Source: Melioribacter roseus
GTDB lineage: Bacteria; Bacteroidota; Ignavibacteria; Ignavibacteriales; Melioribacteraceae
Assembly (NCBI GenBank): GCA_020723165.1
Contig: DYJK01000008.1
Location: 1-57,005, forward strand
Length of the DNA: 57,005 nucleotides
Direction of reading: 5' to 3'
In this document: in pieces, positions 43,151 to 52,357 of the stretch
Layout: each line of letters opens with the position of its first letter
Position numbering within the stretch: the first letter of the stretch is position 1
Notes under the pieces: generated by a model
Told to the model about the DNA's origin: nothing
The model's input: only the letters and a program-made list of their open reading frames with translations
Database searches by the model: none
Made by a program: the position numbers and the translations under genes

Positions 43151-46093
43151 ATGAAAGCATTTCTTAAAATTTACTTACTTCTTATTACCGGTTTATCAAT
43201 TATAACACATGCTCAAGGAATCGATGCTTATAAATATGTATCGCCGCTCCCCAATTCTAAATTTGTTACTAAGGAAACAAATATAATTTTATGTTACGGG
43301 GAAAAAATTGATATAAGTACGGTAACAGAAAGAATGGATATCCAAATATTAGGAGAGGGCAGCGGCTCTCACAATTACGAGCCGGTCCTTTCCGATGATG
43401 ATGAAACAATAATTCTTAATATTCCTATTCCGTTTCAACCCGGCGAAACGGTAAAAATCATTTTTAATACAGATATAAAAACAATATACGGGCAAGTGCT
43501 TCCTTCGTTTGAATATTCATTTAATATTTCCCCATTAAAAGAGAGACTCAACTATTCAATACTTAAGAATTATGAAGAGAATTCAGACGAGCAGATCAAA
43601 TCTTTTCAAAAGGTTCTACCGGTTACGGTAGCAGATTCTATACCTTCAGACTTTCCTAAAATTGAAATTAAAAATATAGACAACAACGCACCGGGCTATG
43701 TTTTTATTACAACTTCATCTGTGGTAAACGGAGTGGGATATTATTTGATGATGATTAAAGATGATGGAACTCCATACTACTATAAAAAGTTTGATAATCA
43801 CTTCCCGGCAGATTTTAAAATGCAGCCGAACGGACTTCTTTCATATGCAGATATGCAGAATGATTATTTCTATGCCGGTGGTGGAGAAGCGGTTCACATA
43901 TTAATGGATTCTTCTTATGCTGTTGTAGATTCATTTAAAATGGGGAATGGCTATGTTGCTGATGGACATGATTTTCTGCTTCTTCCAAACGGACATGCTC
44001 TTATGTTTGCGTACGATCTTCAGCAAGTAGATATGAGTGCACTTGTCCCGGGCGGCAAACCGGGTGCTCTTGTTGCCGGATCTGTGATTCAGGAAGTTGA
44101 TGCAGATGGTAATGTTGTCTTTCAATGGCGAAGCTGGGATCATGTTCAAATTACAGAATCGTATTTTAATTTGACTCTCGCTGCGTTCGATCCTGTACAT
44201 GCAAACTCAATAGAATTTACAAACGATGGAAATATTTTAGCTTCATTCAGAAATATCAGCCAGGTTATTAAAATTAGCCGTGCAACCGGTGAAATGATCT
44301 GGAGACTTGGCGGAAAGAAAAATGAATTTACTTTTGTAAATGAACATTCAGAAAATTCGCCGCTCTATTTTTCAAGACCACATGGTGTTAGCGAACAAAG
44401 CAACGGTAATATTACGCTTTTTGATAATGGCCTCGATCATTCTCCTCAATATTCCCGTGCAGTTGAATATAAAATAGATGAAACAAACAAAACCGCCGAA
44501 CTTGTTTGGGAGTATAAACACCCGATGAATGTTTACGGCGCTACGCAAGGTAGTGTGCAGCGGCTATCGAACGGCAATACATTAATTTGCTGGGGCAGCG
44601 CTCCTAAAGCTAACAATTCATGGCCGGGTGTAACCGAAGTTCATCCTGATGGAACGATCGCCTATGAAATGTATTTCAGAGATGAAGGGATGCTTACTCT
44701 GCATGCATTCAGGCATTTGTGGAAAATAAAAGAATACGATCAAGTAACAGAGTTTGAAATTTTACAAGGGAATGAATACGAATTTAATAACAACAGCGAT
44801 AGCACTTTTACTACACTTAATGTAAATAGTTTTAGCGGTTCAGGTTATAATTCGGTTACAGTAACTAACTATCCGCATGCACCGTACAAACCGGAATTTA
44901 TTAATAATGCGCCGATTGTTTTAAATAGAAGGGTTGTAATGCAAGCGAGTGAAATTTACGAGATAAACGGAACATTAAGTTTTTACGCTCCCAAAATTGT
45001 TGATCAACACGATGCGGAAAGTATTGTTATTTATCAAAGAGATGTTGAAGGTAACGGTGTTTTTGTTCCATTGAATACAACTTATAATAGTGTTACACGG
45101 CAGATTTCTGCTGATATAACAAAATTCGGTGAATTTATTTTTTGCGTACCCGGTAACACAGATTTAGCTTATTCACCAACTTTATTGTATCCTAGCGATT
45201 CTTCAACAGTAAACCAAACTCTTCCGTTGGAATTGAATTGGACACCCAATGGATATATCAATTCGTATCAACTTCAAGTTGCTTTTAATCCCGAGTTTAT
45301 AAATCCGTTTATTGATTTGGTTGGTTTGACTGAATCATTGTTTGTGATTGATTCATTAGATCATAATAGTACATATTATTGGCGTGTTAAATCATTCAAT
45401 TCCGAAGACAGCAGTGATTGGTCCGAAACTTTCTCCTTTACAACAGTTACACCATACGTAGAAATTACAACTCCGAACGGTGGTGAAAAATTTCATAGAG
45501 GATTGAAATATTATATTAAGTGGGATGATAATTTCGAAGAAGATGTTGTTATAGAACTCTTAAGAAATAACGAAATTATTTCTGTGATTGATACCACTTC
45601 AAGCTCCGGTGTTTACCAATGGGCTGTCAACCAGGGTGTTACCATCGATAACAATTATGCTATAAAAATTAAAAGCTTAGTTGACGAAAATCTTTTTGAT
45701 TATAGCGATTATACTTTTGAAATAATTGATACAACAACTTCCGTTGAGAACGAGGTTGATAATATTTATTCGTACAGATTGGAACAATGCTATCCCAACC
45801 CGTTCAACCCAACAACAACTATTGAGTACACAATACCAACCCCTCCCCTTAGTAAGGGGAGGGATATGGGTGGGGTTGTTACGTTAAAAATCTATAATAT
45901 CCTTGGACAAGAAATCGTGACACTTGTGGATAAAGAACAATTACCGGGAAAATATCGTATTGATTTTAATGTAGAGGTATTGCATGGAGCGTCTCTACCA
46001 AGTGGAGTATATTTTTATACATTAAGAGTTAGTCGTTCGACAAGCTCAGGACAAGAATTTCAGGAAACAAAGAAGATGATACTGATTAAATAA
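43151..46093 (+). CDS. Large arylsulfotransferase-fold exported protein with T9SS domain
   Basis: Secreted 980-residue protein with signal peptide ending LSIITHAQ. Residues about 28-130 form an SbsA-like Ig domain (VSPLPNSKFVTKETNI). An ASST propeller spans about 175-540, with GHDFLLLPNGHALMFAYD, VHANSIEFTNDGNILASFRN, ISRATGEMIWRLGGKKNEF, FSRPHGVSEQSNGNITLFDNG and QRLSNGNTLICWG. Linker, fibronectin-III-like (PTLLYPSDSSTVNQTLPLELNW) and Ser-Thr-rich/KNH-like (ITTPNGGEKFHRGLKYYIKW) domains follow, then a T9SS domain with palindromic inserts. It is paralogous to the protein at 21284. Sulfate transfer to extracellular acceptors is suggested by the fold but not shown. Confidence 0.83.
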   Translation: MKAFLKIYLLLITGLSIITHAQGIDAYKYVSPLPNSKFVTKETNIILCYGEKIDISTVTERMDIQILGEGSGSHNYEPVLSDDDETIILNIPIPFQPGETVKIIFNTDIKTIYGQVLPSFEYSFNISPLKERLNYSILKNYEENSDEQIKSFQKVLPVTVADSIPSDFPKIEIKNIDNNAPGYVFITTSSVVNGVGYYLMMIKDDGTPYYYKKFDNHFPADFKMQPNGLLSYADMQNDYFYAGGGEAVHILMDSSYAVVDSFKMGNGYVADGHDFLLLPNGHALMFAYDLQQVDMSALVPGGKPGALVAGSVIQEVDADGNVVFQWRSWDHVQITESYFNLTLAAFDPVHANSIEFTNDGNILASFRNISQVIKISRATGEMIWRLGGKKNEFTFVNEHSENSPLYFSRPHGVSEQSNGNITLFDNGLDHSPQYSRAVEYKIDETNKTAELVWEYKHPMNVYGATQGSVQRLSNGNTLICWGSAPKANNSWPGVTEVHPDGTIAYEMYFRDEGMLTLHAFRHLWKIKEYDQVTEFEILQGNEYEFNNNSDSTFTTLNVNSFSGSGYNSVTVTNYPHAPYKPEFINNAPIVLNRRVVMQASEIYEINGTLSFYAPKIVDQHDAESIVIYQRDVEGNGVFVPLNTTYNSVTRQISADITKFGEFIFCVPGNTDLAYSPTLLYPSDSSTVNQTLPLELNWTPNGYINSYQLQVAFNPEFINPFIDLVGLTESLFVIDSLDHNSTYYWRVKSFNSEDSSDWSETFSFTTVTPYVEITTPNGGEKFHRGLKYYIKWDDNFEEDVVIELLRNNEIISVIDTTSSSGVYQWAVNQGVTIDNNYAIKIKSLVDENLFDYSDYTFEIIDTTTSVENEVDNIYSYRLEQCYPNPFNPTTTIEYTIPTPPLSKGRDMGGVVTLKIYNILGQEIVTLVDKEQLPGKYRIDFNVEVLHGASLPSGVYFYTLRVSRSTSSGQEFQETKKMILIK
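45838..45877 (+). repeat. In-frame palindromic insert, T9SS loop 1 (second ASST gene)
   Basis: The core at 45841-45863 is identical to that at 22834-22856 (CCCTCCCCTTA, G, TAAGGGGAGGG). It is enclosed by AACCCC and GGGGTT arms. It encodes PPLSKGRDMGG at the same place before VVTLKIYN. Confidence 0.85.
45971..45998 (+). repeat. Imperfect 28-bp palindrome, T9SS loop 2 (second ASST gene)
   Basis: It starts GTAGAG and ends CTCTAC, with TTGCATG near the centre. It has the same length and position as the perfect palindrome at 22964, but with several substitutions, so it looks like an older, decaying copy. It encodes VEVLHGASLPSG. Confidence 0.7.
46034..46055 (+). repeat. Candidate repeat insert, T9SS loop 3 (second ASST gene)
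   Basis: CGTTCGACAAGCTCAGGACAAG lies at the third insert position and encodes RSTSSGQ. I recall TTCGACAAGCTCAGG as a frequent dispersed repeat motif in related genomes; complementarity within it is only partial. Confidence 0.4.
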
Positions 46094-46129
46094 GAAAATT
46101 TTTTTATTCTTGTTATAAAGAGATTACAA

Positions 46130-47185
46130 ATGATTAATATGAAAAAATTTGGTGTATTAAAAACCGGCGATGAAATAAATATCTATACATTGATAAATAG
46201 CCCCGGATCAAAATTAGAAATAATTAATTACGGGGCTATAATTGTTTCATTACATGTACCTGATAGAAATGGTAAACTGGAAGATGTTGTTACCGGTTAT
46301 GATTCGTTGGATGGATATGTTGAAGATAAATTTTACTTTGGTGCTGTTGTCGGCAGATACGGTAACAGAATTGCAAAGGGCAAGATTAAACTGGATGGTA
46401 AAGAATATCAATTAACAGTTAATAACGGGGAGAATCATTTACACGGAGGTAATAAAGGTTTCTTCAAAGCTGTGTGGGATGTCGAACCGGTTGAATCTGC
46501 AAGCGGACCTTCACTGAAACTTACTTACAATTCTCCTGATGGTGAAGAAGGATACCCCGGAAATGTTAAAATGGAAGTTACATATTCCTTAACGAATGAA
46601 AACGAACTTGTAGTTGATTATAATGGTAAGACTGACAGAACCACAATATTAAACCCAACGCATCATTCATATTTTAATTTAAGTGCTGATTTTCAAAAAA
46701 CTATTTTAGATCATGAATTGTTTATCGATGCCGATTACACTACTGAGGTAGGTTCAGATTTAATTCCAACCGGCAAATTGATTCCGGTGGCTGATACTCC
46801 GATGGATTTTAAAAAACAAATTCCGATCGGAGCTGGAATCAATTCCAGAGATCAGCAAATAATTTTAGGACGTGGTTATGATCATAATTGGGTACTTAAT
46901 AATTTTAATGGAAAGGTTAGAAAGATTGCATCATTGCACGACCCCACTTCAGGCAGATTAATGGAAGTACTGAGCGATCAGCCCGGGATTCAATTCTATT
47001 CGGGAAATTTTCTTGACGGTTCCAAGAAAGGTAAAAACGGTATAACATATAATTTTCGTTCTGCTCTATGTTTGGAAACCCAGCATTTCCCGGATTCTAC
47101 AAATCATCCCGGTTTCCCTTCAGTAACACTTAAACCCGGTGAAATATATAAACAAAAAACTATTTACCGCTTTTCAATAAAATAA
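46130..47185 (+). CDS. galM: Aldose 1-epimerase (mutarotase)
   Basis: GalM-family mutarotase of 351 residues interconverting alpha and beta anomers of sugars such as glucose, galactose, xylose or arabinose. Family landmarks: NYGAIIVSLHVPDRNG, FGAVVGRYGNRIAKGK, NGENHLHGGNKGFFKAVW (substrate His), NPTHHSYFNLS (catalytic His), YDHNWVL and LCLETQHFPDSTNHPGFPS (catalytic Glu). No signal peptide, so cytoplasmic. Starts at 46130 and 46139 are both possible; they differ by three residues. It lies 21 bases before the XylR-type regulator. Confidence 0.93.
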   Translation: MINMKKFGVLKTGDEINIYTLINSPGSKLEIINYGAIIVSLHVPDRNGKLEDVVTGYDSLDGYVEDKFYFGAVVGRYGNRIAKGKIKLDGKEYQLTVNNGENHLHGGNKGFFKAVWDVEPVESASGPSLKLTYNSPDGEEGYPGNVKMEVTYSLTNENELVVDYNGKTDRTTILNPTHHSYFNLSADFQKTILDHELFIDADYTTEVGSDLIPTGKLIPVADTPMDFKKQIPIGAGINSRDQQIILGRGYDHNWVLNNFNGKVRKIASLHDPTSGRLMEVLSDQPGIQFYSGNFLDGSKKGKNGITYNFRSALCLETQHFPDSTNHPGFPSVTLKPGEIYKQKTIYRFSIK

Positions 47186-47206
47186 ATTTTCATTTGTAAA
47201 AGGGTC

Positions 47207-48346
47207 ATGAAAAAAATAGTTCTGTTGGTAGAAACATCCCGTGAGTTTGGAAGACAGCTTATTTGCGGGATTGCCCGTTACTCCAGGATCAACGGTCCAT
47301 GGTCGTTTTATAGGGAACCAACCGGATTAAGATCATCTATACCCAAGCTCACAAACTGGGGTGCTGATGGAATTATTATGCGCAACTCGCTGATCAAGAA
47401 GGAGCTTCTTGATTTAAAATTACCCACCATTTTAGTTTTACACGATACCAACCGCCCGGATTATTTGCCGGCTGTTGTTACCGATTCCCAGGCAATTGCA
47501 AAATTGGCAAGCGAGCACTTGATAAGTAAAGGATTCAAATATTTTGCATTCTGTGGATTTGATAATTATGAATGGTCTAACGCACGTAAATTTCATTTTA
47601 AAAAATTTATCGAAGAAACCGGTTACCATGTTTATGTATATGATCAGCCCTCAAAAAATAAAATTCTTAATTGGAAGAACGAGCAAGTTAGAGTTTTAAA
47701 TTGGCTTAAGTCGTTACCAAAACCAATTGGAATTATGACATGTAACGATGACCGCGGACAACACATACTTGAGGTTTGCAAACTGGTTGGCTTGAAAGTA
47801 CCTGAAGATGTATCGGTTGTAGGTGTTGATAACGACCCGATGATATGCGAAGTTGGTGATCCGCCGCTTACAAGTATTGCATTAAATGTGGAACCGGCTG
47901 GATACGCTACCGCCCAGTTACTAGATGAGTTGATAAATGGGAAAAAAATGTGCGGACAAGAAATACTTGTTACGGCAACACATCTTGTGCAGAGACAATC
48001 TACCGATATACTCGCAGTAAACGATCCCGAAGTAGCAAAAGCAATCCGCTTTATTAAACAGAATGCTAAGAATAAACTCCCCGTTAATGAAGTTGTTAAG
48101 AACACTTATTTAAATAGACGCAGTTTGGAACTTCGATTCCGGAAAACAATTCACAGGTCGATTCAACAAGAAATAAGACACGTACGCGTTGAATGGATTT
48201 CGAAGTTACTTTTGGAAACAGACTTACCCATTTCGGAGATCACTTCGCTTTTTAACTTCACGGATGTAGAGCATATCTCCCGTTACTTCAAGAAGGAAAA
48301 AGGAATGGGCTTAAAGGAATTCCGTAAGCTGCACCGTCCTTTTTAA
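47207..48346 (+). CDS. XylR-type AraC-family regulator with LacI-like sugar-sensing domain
   Basis: Transcription regulator of 379 residues. Residues 1-265 are a periplasmic-binding-protein-like sensor (IVLLVETSREFGRQLICGIARYS, GIMTCNDDRGQHILEVCKLVGLKVPEDVSVVGVDND), as in E. coli XylR and LacI proteins but without an N-terminal HTH. Residues about 275-379 are an AraC double HTH (NEVVKNTYLNRRSLELRFRK, PISEITSLFNFTDVEHISRYFKKEKGMGLKEFRK). It sits just upstream of the symporter-araBDA operon and most probably activates it in response to arabinose or xylose. Candidate target: the palindrome at 48452. Confidence 0.9.
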   Translation: MKKIVLLVETSREFGRQLICGIARYSRINGPWSFYREPTGLRSSIPKLTNWGADGIIMRNSLIKKELLDLKLPTILVLHDTNRPDYLPAVVTDSQAIAKLASEHLISKGFKYFAFCGFDNYEWSNARKFHFKKFIEETGYHVYVYDQPSKNKILNWKNEQVRVLNWLKSLPKPIGIMTCNDDRGQHILEVCKLVGLKVPEDVSVVGVDNDPMICEVGDPPLTSIALNVEPAGYATAQLLDELINGKKMCGQEILVTATHLVQRQSTDILAVNDPEVAKAIRFIKQNAKNKLPVNEVVKNTYLNRRSLELRFRKTIHRSIQQEIRHVRVEWISKLLLETDLPISEITSLFNFTDVEHISRYFKKEKGMGLKEFRKLHRPF

Positions 48347-48643
48347 CAAATTTTGAGTTTTTTATTCGCAAAATGGTGAGAAAAAAGTAAGAAAAGGCTT
48401 CCATAAGACTATCAGCTCCGTTATAATTGAACCGCCAATAATAACTTGTCGAACAATATGAATATTGTTACACACTACTCGATTTTTATTTTTCCTTCTG
48501 AAGTTTTGGTCCTACCCCGGAATATTTTCTCTTCTTTAAATCGGTTCGATGTAACGAGTGGAATAGAATCTTATGAGGCGTTCAAATCGTGTGTAAGTAA
48601 TTCATTAATTCATAACAAACAAATTTAAACGGCGGAAAACAAT
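48347..48643. other. 297-base regulatory gap before the arabinose operon
   Basis: It contains no convincing gene: the 60-codon frame at 48446-48628 would start with TTG, has no ribosome-binding site and has unremarkable composition. The palindrome at 48452 is its only clear structure. Promoter elements could not be assigned confidently. Confidence 0.5.
48452..48469. promoter_or_regulatory. AACAATAT-GA-ATATTGTT palindrome, candidate operator
   Basis: A perfect 8+2+8 inverted repeat about 175 bases before the symporter start, in the gap between the XylR-type regulator and the operon it probably controls. AraC-type proteins more often use direct repeats, so the binding factor is uncertain. Confidence 0.4.
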
Positions 48644-50380
48644 ATGATAAATAATTTTCATTCGCTGCTGACAATTATGATGACCGATCCTACAAATCTA
48701 TTATCACTTGGCTGGGTCGATTCATTCATAATTATTGTCTATTTCATTTTCGTTCTTGGCATTGGTTACTACTTACTTCGGTTTACTAAAACCGGTGAAG
48801 ATTTTTTTATGGCCGGTAGAAAAATGACTGCGTGGATTGCCGGACTTTCTTTTGTTGCAGCAAATCTTGGTTCACTCGAATTAATGGGTTGGGCAGCTTC
48901 GGCATACCAATACGGTATTCTTGCAACTCACTGGTATTGGATCGGCGCAATACCGGCGATGCTCTTCCTTGGTATAATTATGATGCCGTTCTATTATATC
49001 TCAAAGACACATTCGGTTCCCGGCTACTTGAAGTTAAGATTTGGAGAAGGTTCAAGTATGCTTTCGGCAGTTTCATTCGGATTTATGACCGTGTTTATGA
49101 GCGGTATAAATATGTATTCAATGGCAATCGTTATGAAAGTTGTTCTCGGTTGGGATATACATTTTAGTATTTGGGTATCATCAATTACTGTGATGGTCTA
49201 TGTTGTATTAGGTGGATTGCTCTCGGCAATATTTAATGAGGTACTGCAATTTATGTTGATCTGGCTCGGTGCTTTGATCATTCCCATAATCGGATTAATT
49301 GAAACGGGTGGCTGGGATGGAATGGTTGAAAGGATCAGCCAAAACTTTCCGGCTGGAGATTATACACATCTCTGGAGTACGATGGGTTCATTCCAGGATA
49401 ACCCGATGGGAATTCACTGGACAGGAATTGTATTCGGACTTGGATTAATAATTTCATTTGCTTACTGGACTACAGATTTTCTTGTAGTGCAAAGAGTCCT
49501 TTCTGCAAAAGATTTACGCTCAGCAAAAATGGCTCCGATAATCGGTGCCGGATTTAAAATGATGGTACCGTTCATCGTTATTCTTCCCGGTTTGTTAGGA
49601 TTAGCAGTTATTCTTCCACCGCTTGTTGGCGAAAATCAAGTTAGTGCAATGAATCCTCATAGTTATAATGAAGTTTTACCGTTGATGCTTGCGCGTTATG
49701 CCGGTCCCGGTTTACTTGGCCTTGGTGTTACGGCATTAATCGCCGGTTTCATGTCTGGTATGGCCGGTAATGTTAGTGCCTTTGCAACAGTTTGGACATA
49801 TGATATTTACAAACCGACGCATTTAAAATTATCCAAGAAAGAAGAAAGCGATGCATATTATGTAAAGATTGGAAGATGGTGTACAGTGCTTGGTGTATTT
49901 GTCAGTATCGGTACTGCTTACCTTGTTCAACAGTTTGCAAGTATAATGGATTATGTACAAGCACTATTTAGTTTCTTTGTCGCACCGTTATTCGGGACAG
50001 TTATACTTGGAATGCTATGGAAACGTGCAACGGCCGCCGGTGGGTTCTGGGGATTGTTTGCCGGTATCGGTTCATCAATTGGAATGTGGGCATGGGTTAA
50101 AATTTATCCCGGTGCTTTGAAATACATCGCACTTTCAGAACATGCAAAAGACATGGCTGAAAACATGTACCGTGCGTTATGGTCATGGCTGATATGTGTT
50201 ATTGTTACTGTTGTCGTTAGTTATTTAACAAGACCGAAGGCGGATTCCGAATTAGTAGGATTAGTAAGAGGATGTACCGATATACCTTCCGAAGGAGATC
50301 TCCCGTTAATCAAAAGACCAATCTTTTGGGCTTCGATTGTGTTTGCAATTTTCATTGTATTAAACATCATTTTCTGGTAG
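48644..50380 (+). CDS. Sodium:solute symporter (SSS family), arabinose operon
   Basis: Inner-membrane SSS symporter of 578 residues, related to vSGLT-type sugar transporters (FFMAGRKMTAWIAGLSFVAANLGSLELMGWAAS, GYLKLRFG, VLGGLLSAIFNEVLQF, GLGLIISFAYWTTDFLVVQRVLSAKDLRSA). About 14 hydrophobic helices. First gene of a tight operon with a small membrane protein and araB-araD-araA, so L-arabinose (or xylose) with sodium is the probable substrate. It is a distant paralog of the symporter at 36584. Confidence 0.92.
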   Translation: MINNFHSLLTIMMTDPTNLLSLGWVDSFIIIVYFIFVLGIGYYLLRFTKTGEDFFMAGRKMTAWIAGLSFVAANLGSLELMGWAASAYQYGILATHWYWIGAIPAMLFLGIIMMPFYYISKTHSVPGYLKLRFGEGSSMLSAVSFGFMTVFMSGINMYSMAIVMKVVLGWDIHFSIWVSSITVMVYVVLGGLLSAIFNEVLQFMLIWLGALIIPIIGLIETGGWDGMVERISQNFPAGDYTHLWSTMGSFQDNPMGIHWTGIVFGLGLIISFAYWTTDFLVVQRVLSAKDLRSAKMAPIIGAGFKMMVPFIVILPGLLGLAVILPPLVGENQVSAMNPHSYNEVLPLMLARYAGPGLLGLGVTALIAGFMSGMAGNVSAFATVWTYDIYKPTHLKLSKKEESDAYYVKIGRWCTVLGVFVSIGTAYLVQQFASIMDYVQALFSFFVAPLFGTVILGMLWKRATAAGGFWGLFAGIGSSIGMWAWVKIYPGALKYIALSEHAKDMAENMYRALWSWLICVIVTVVVSYLTRPKADSELVGLVRGCTDIPSEGDLPLIKRPIFWASIVFAIFIVLNIIFW

Positions 50381-50389
50381 GAGGAAATT

Positions 50390-50626
50390 ATGATCGAGAA
50401 TAAAGGAATATCAATTTGGTTTTTTATCGGGTCGCTCTTACTCATTTATGGAGTAGCAATAACCATCGCAAATGTCTATGAAATGATTTCTCCTTCTATG
50501 GAAAAGCAGATAGTTCTAAGGGAACTGAACTTTGGAGTTTGGTGGGGTATCTTGCTTGTAATTGTTGGGCTGATCTACTTTATAAATTTTAGACCCTGGA
50601 AAAAAGGTAATAACAATAAAAATTAA
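50390..50626 (+). CDS. Small two-TM membrane protein between symporter and araB
   Basis: A 78-residue protein I cannot name. Two hydrophobic helices (ISIWFFIGSLLLIYGVAITIANVY and GVWWGILLVIVGLIYFINF) are linked by a charged segment, and a basic tail follows (RPWKKGNNNKN). TAGGAGG precedes the ATG, nine bases after the symporter stop, and araB follows 30 bases later, so it is translated as part of the operon. A role as an accessory subunit of the symporter is a reasonable guess from position and size. Confidence 0.82.
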   Translation: MIENKGISIWFFIGSLLLIYGVAITIANVYEMISPSMEKQIVLRELNFGVWWGILLVIVGLIYFINFRPWKKGNNNKN

Positions 50627-50656
50627 ATTGAATCAAATGCCGGTTACGGAGATACT

Positions 50657-52357
50657 ATGAACAAACTTGTTATTGGATTGGATTTTGGAACCAACTCTTG
50701 CCGTTCTCTAGTTGTTGATGTAATGGATGGTAAGGAAATTGCATCGCATGTTTTTCCTTACCCCTCGGGAAAAGATGGAGTAATAATTGATGAATCGGAT
50801 CCAAATTTAGCCCGGCAAAATCCAAACGATTATTTATTAGGAATCGAAGTAACTATTAAAGAAGCATTACAAAAAGCGAAACAATTCTACCCTGATTATA
50901 AACCTGAAGATGTTATCGGTGTTGGTGTTGATACTACCGGCAGCAGCCCGATGCCGGTAGATATAAACGGACAAGCACTTTGTAATAACCCGAAGTTCAA
51001 AGATAACCCGGCTGCTTATGTGTGGTTGTGGAAAGATCATACAAGTTTTGCCGAAGCTGCATCGATAACAAAAACAGCAGCCAATTTTCGTCCGCAATAC
51101 CTAGCAAAAATTGGAGGAGTCTATTCATCTGAATGGTGGTGGAGTAAAATTTTGCATTGCAAGAAAACTTCACCGGAAGTTTTTGATGCAGCTTATAGCT
51201 GGATGGAAATTTGCGATTGGATACCGGCTAATTTAATTGGTGACCTAAAGCCGCAAAATGTTAAACGTAGTATTTGTGCAGCCGGTCATAAGGCTATGTT
51301 CAATCCGGACTGGAATGGATTACCCGATGAAGAATTTTTAGAAATACTTTCGCCCGGCTTGGGCAAGTTGAGAAAACGGTTGTTCGACAAAGCTTTTACC
51401 GCAGAAAACATAATCGGATTTCTTTCTAAAGAGTGGGCTGATAAATTAAGTCTTACAACAAATGTTGCAGTAGCTGTCGGTGCTTTTGATGCCCATATGG
51501 GTGCAGTAGGTGCCGGTATATCTACCGGTACACTTGTTAAGATATTGGGAACGAGTACATGCGATGTGATGATCTCATCACATAAAGAAAAATTGAATGA
51601 CATACCCGGAGTGTGCGGAATTGTTGATGGCTCCGTAATGGATGGTTATTACGGAATTGAGGCCGGACAGTCTGCTGTTGGCGATATCTTTTTATGGTTT
51701 GTGAATAATCTTGTTCCGGAAAATTATGGAAGAACTCAAGACGAAAAATTTATTAATCTCGAAAGGGAAGCATCGAAATTAAAACCCGGTGAAAGCGGAT
51801 TACTTGCACTCGATTGGAACAATGGCAACAGAACAATTTTAGTTGATGTCCGGCTTGCCGGATTATTATTAGGACAAACACTTCATACCAAACCACACGA
51901 AATCTACCGCGCATTAATTGAAGCGACAGCTTTTGGTGCATTAGCAATAATCGATCGTATCGAAGAGTATGGGGTGCCGATCAAAGAAGTTGTGAATTGC
52001 GGCGGACTTGCAGCAAAGAACCCATTGTTAATGCAAATTTATGCGGATGTAACCGGTCGACCCATGAAAATATCTCGGAGTGATCAAACACCGGCTTTGG
52101 GCGCTGCTATCTTTTCTGCCGTTGCTGCCGGTAAAAAATCCGGCGGTTATGATTCTATTGACAAAGCAATTAAAAATATGACCGGGACAAGTTCTGTCTT
52201 TCAACCGATACCGGAAAATTATGATGTATATAAAAAACTTTATCGTTTATATAAACAACTTCATGATGGATTTGGAAAAGCTGGTTGGAATGGAAACATG
52301 TTCAACGTAATGAAAGATCTGCTAAACATCAGAGATGAGGTTAGGAGAAATAAATAA
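50657..52357 (+). CDS. araB: L-ribulokinase
   Basis: FGGY-family ribulokinase, 566 residues, the usual length for AraB. It phosphorylates L-ribulose at O5 with ATP. Seen: phosphate-binding LVIGLDFGTNSCRSLVVDV, VGVDTTGSSPMPVD, AYVWLWKDHTS, SEWWWSKILH, the catalytic Asp in GAFDAHMGAVGAG, KILGTSTCDV, GIEAGQSAVGDIF and the nucleotide motif VNCGGLAAKNPLLMQIYADVTGRP. Its TAA overlaps the ATG of araD by one base, indicating coupling. Confidence 0.96.
   Translation: MNKLVIGLDFGTNSCRSLVVDVMDGKEIASHVFPYPSGKDGVIIDESDPNLARQNPNDYLLGIEVTIKEALQKAKQFYPDYKPEDVIGVGVDTTGSSPMPVDINGQALCNNPKFKDNPAAYVWLWKDHTSFAEAASITKTAANFRPQYLAKIGGVYSSEWWWSKILHCKKTSPEVFDAAYSWMEICDWIPANLIGDLKPQNVKRSICAAGHKAMFNPDWNGLPDEEFLEILSPGLGKLRKRLFDKAFTAENIIGFLSKEWADKLSLTTNVAVAVGAFDAHMGAVGAGISTGTLVKILGTSTCDVMISSHKEKLNDIPGVCGIVDGSVMDGYYGIEAGQSAVGDIFLWFVNNLVPENYGRTQDEKFINLEREASKLKPGESGLLALDWNNGNRTILVDVRLAGLLLGQTLHTKPHEIYRALIEATAFGALAIIDRIEEYGVPIKEVVNCGGLAAKNPLLMQIYADVTGRPMKISRSDQTPALGAAIFSAVAAGKKSGGYDSIDKAIKNMTGTSSVFQPIPENYDVYKKLYRLYKQLHDGFGKAGWNGNMFNVMKDLLNIRDEVRRNK

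Noticed and set aside
47644-48105. 153-residue minus-strand open frame
   Set aside because: It is fully antisense to the XylR-type regulator, whose sensor and HTH motifs are intact; the minus frame has a Cys/Ser/Thr-rich composition typical of a shadow frame.
48446-48628. 60-residue plus-strand frame in the gap before the arabinose symporter
   Set aside because: TTG start, no ribosome-binding site, no domain, and it overlaps a candidate operator palindrome.
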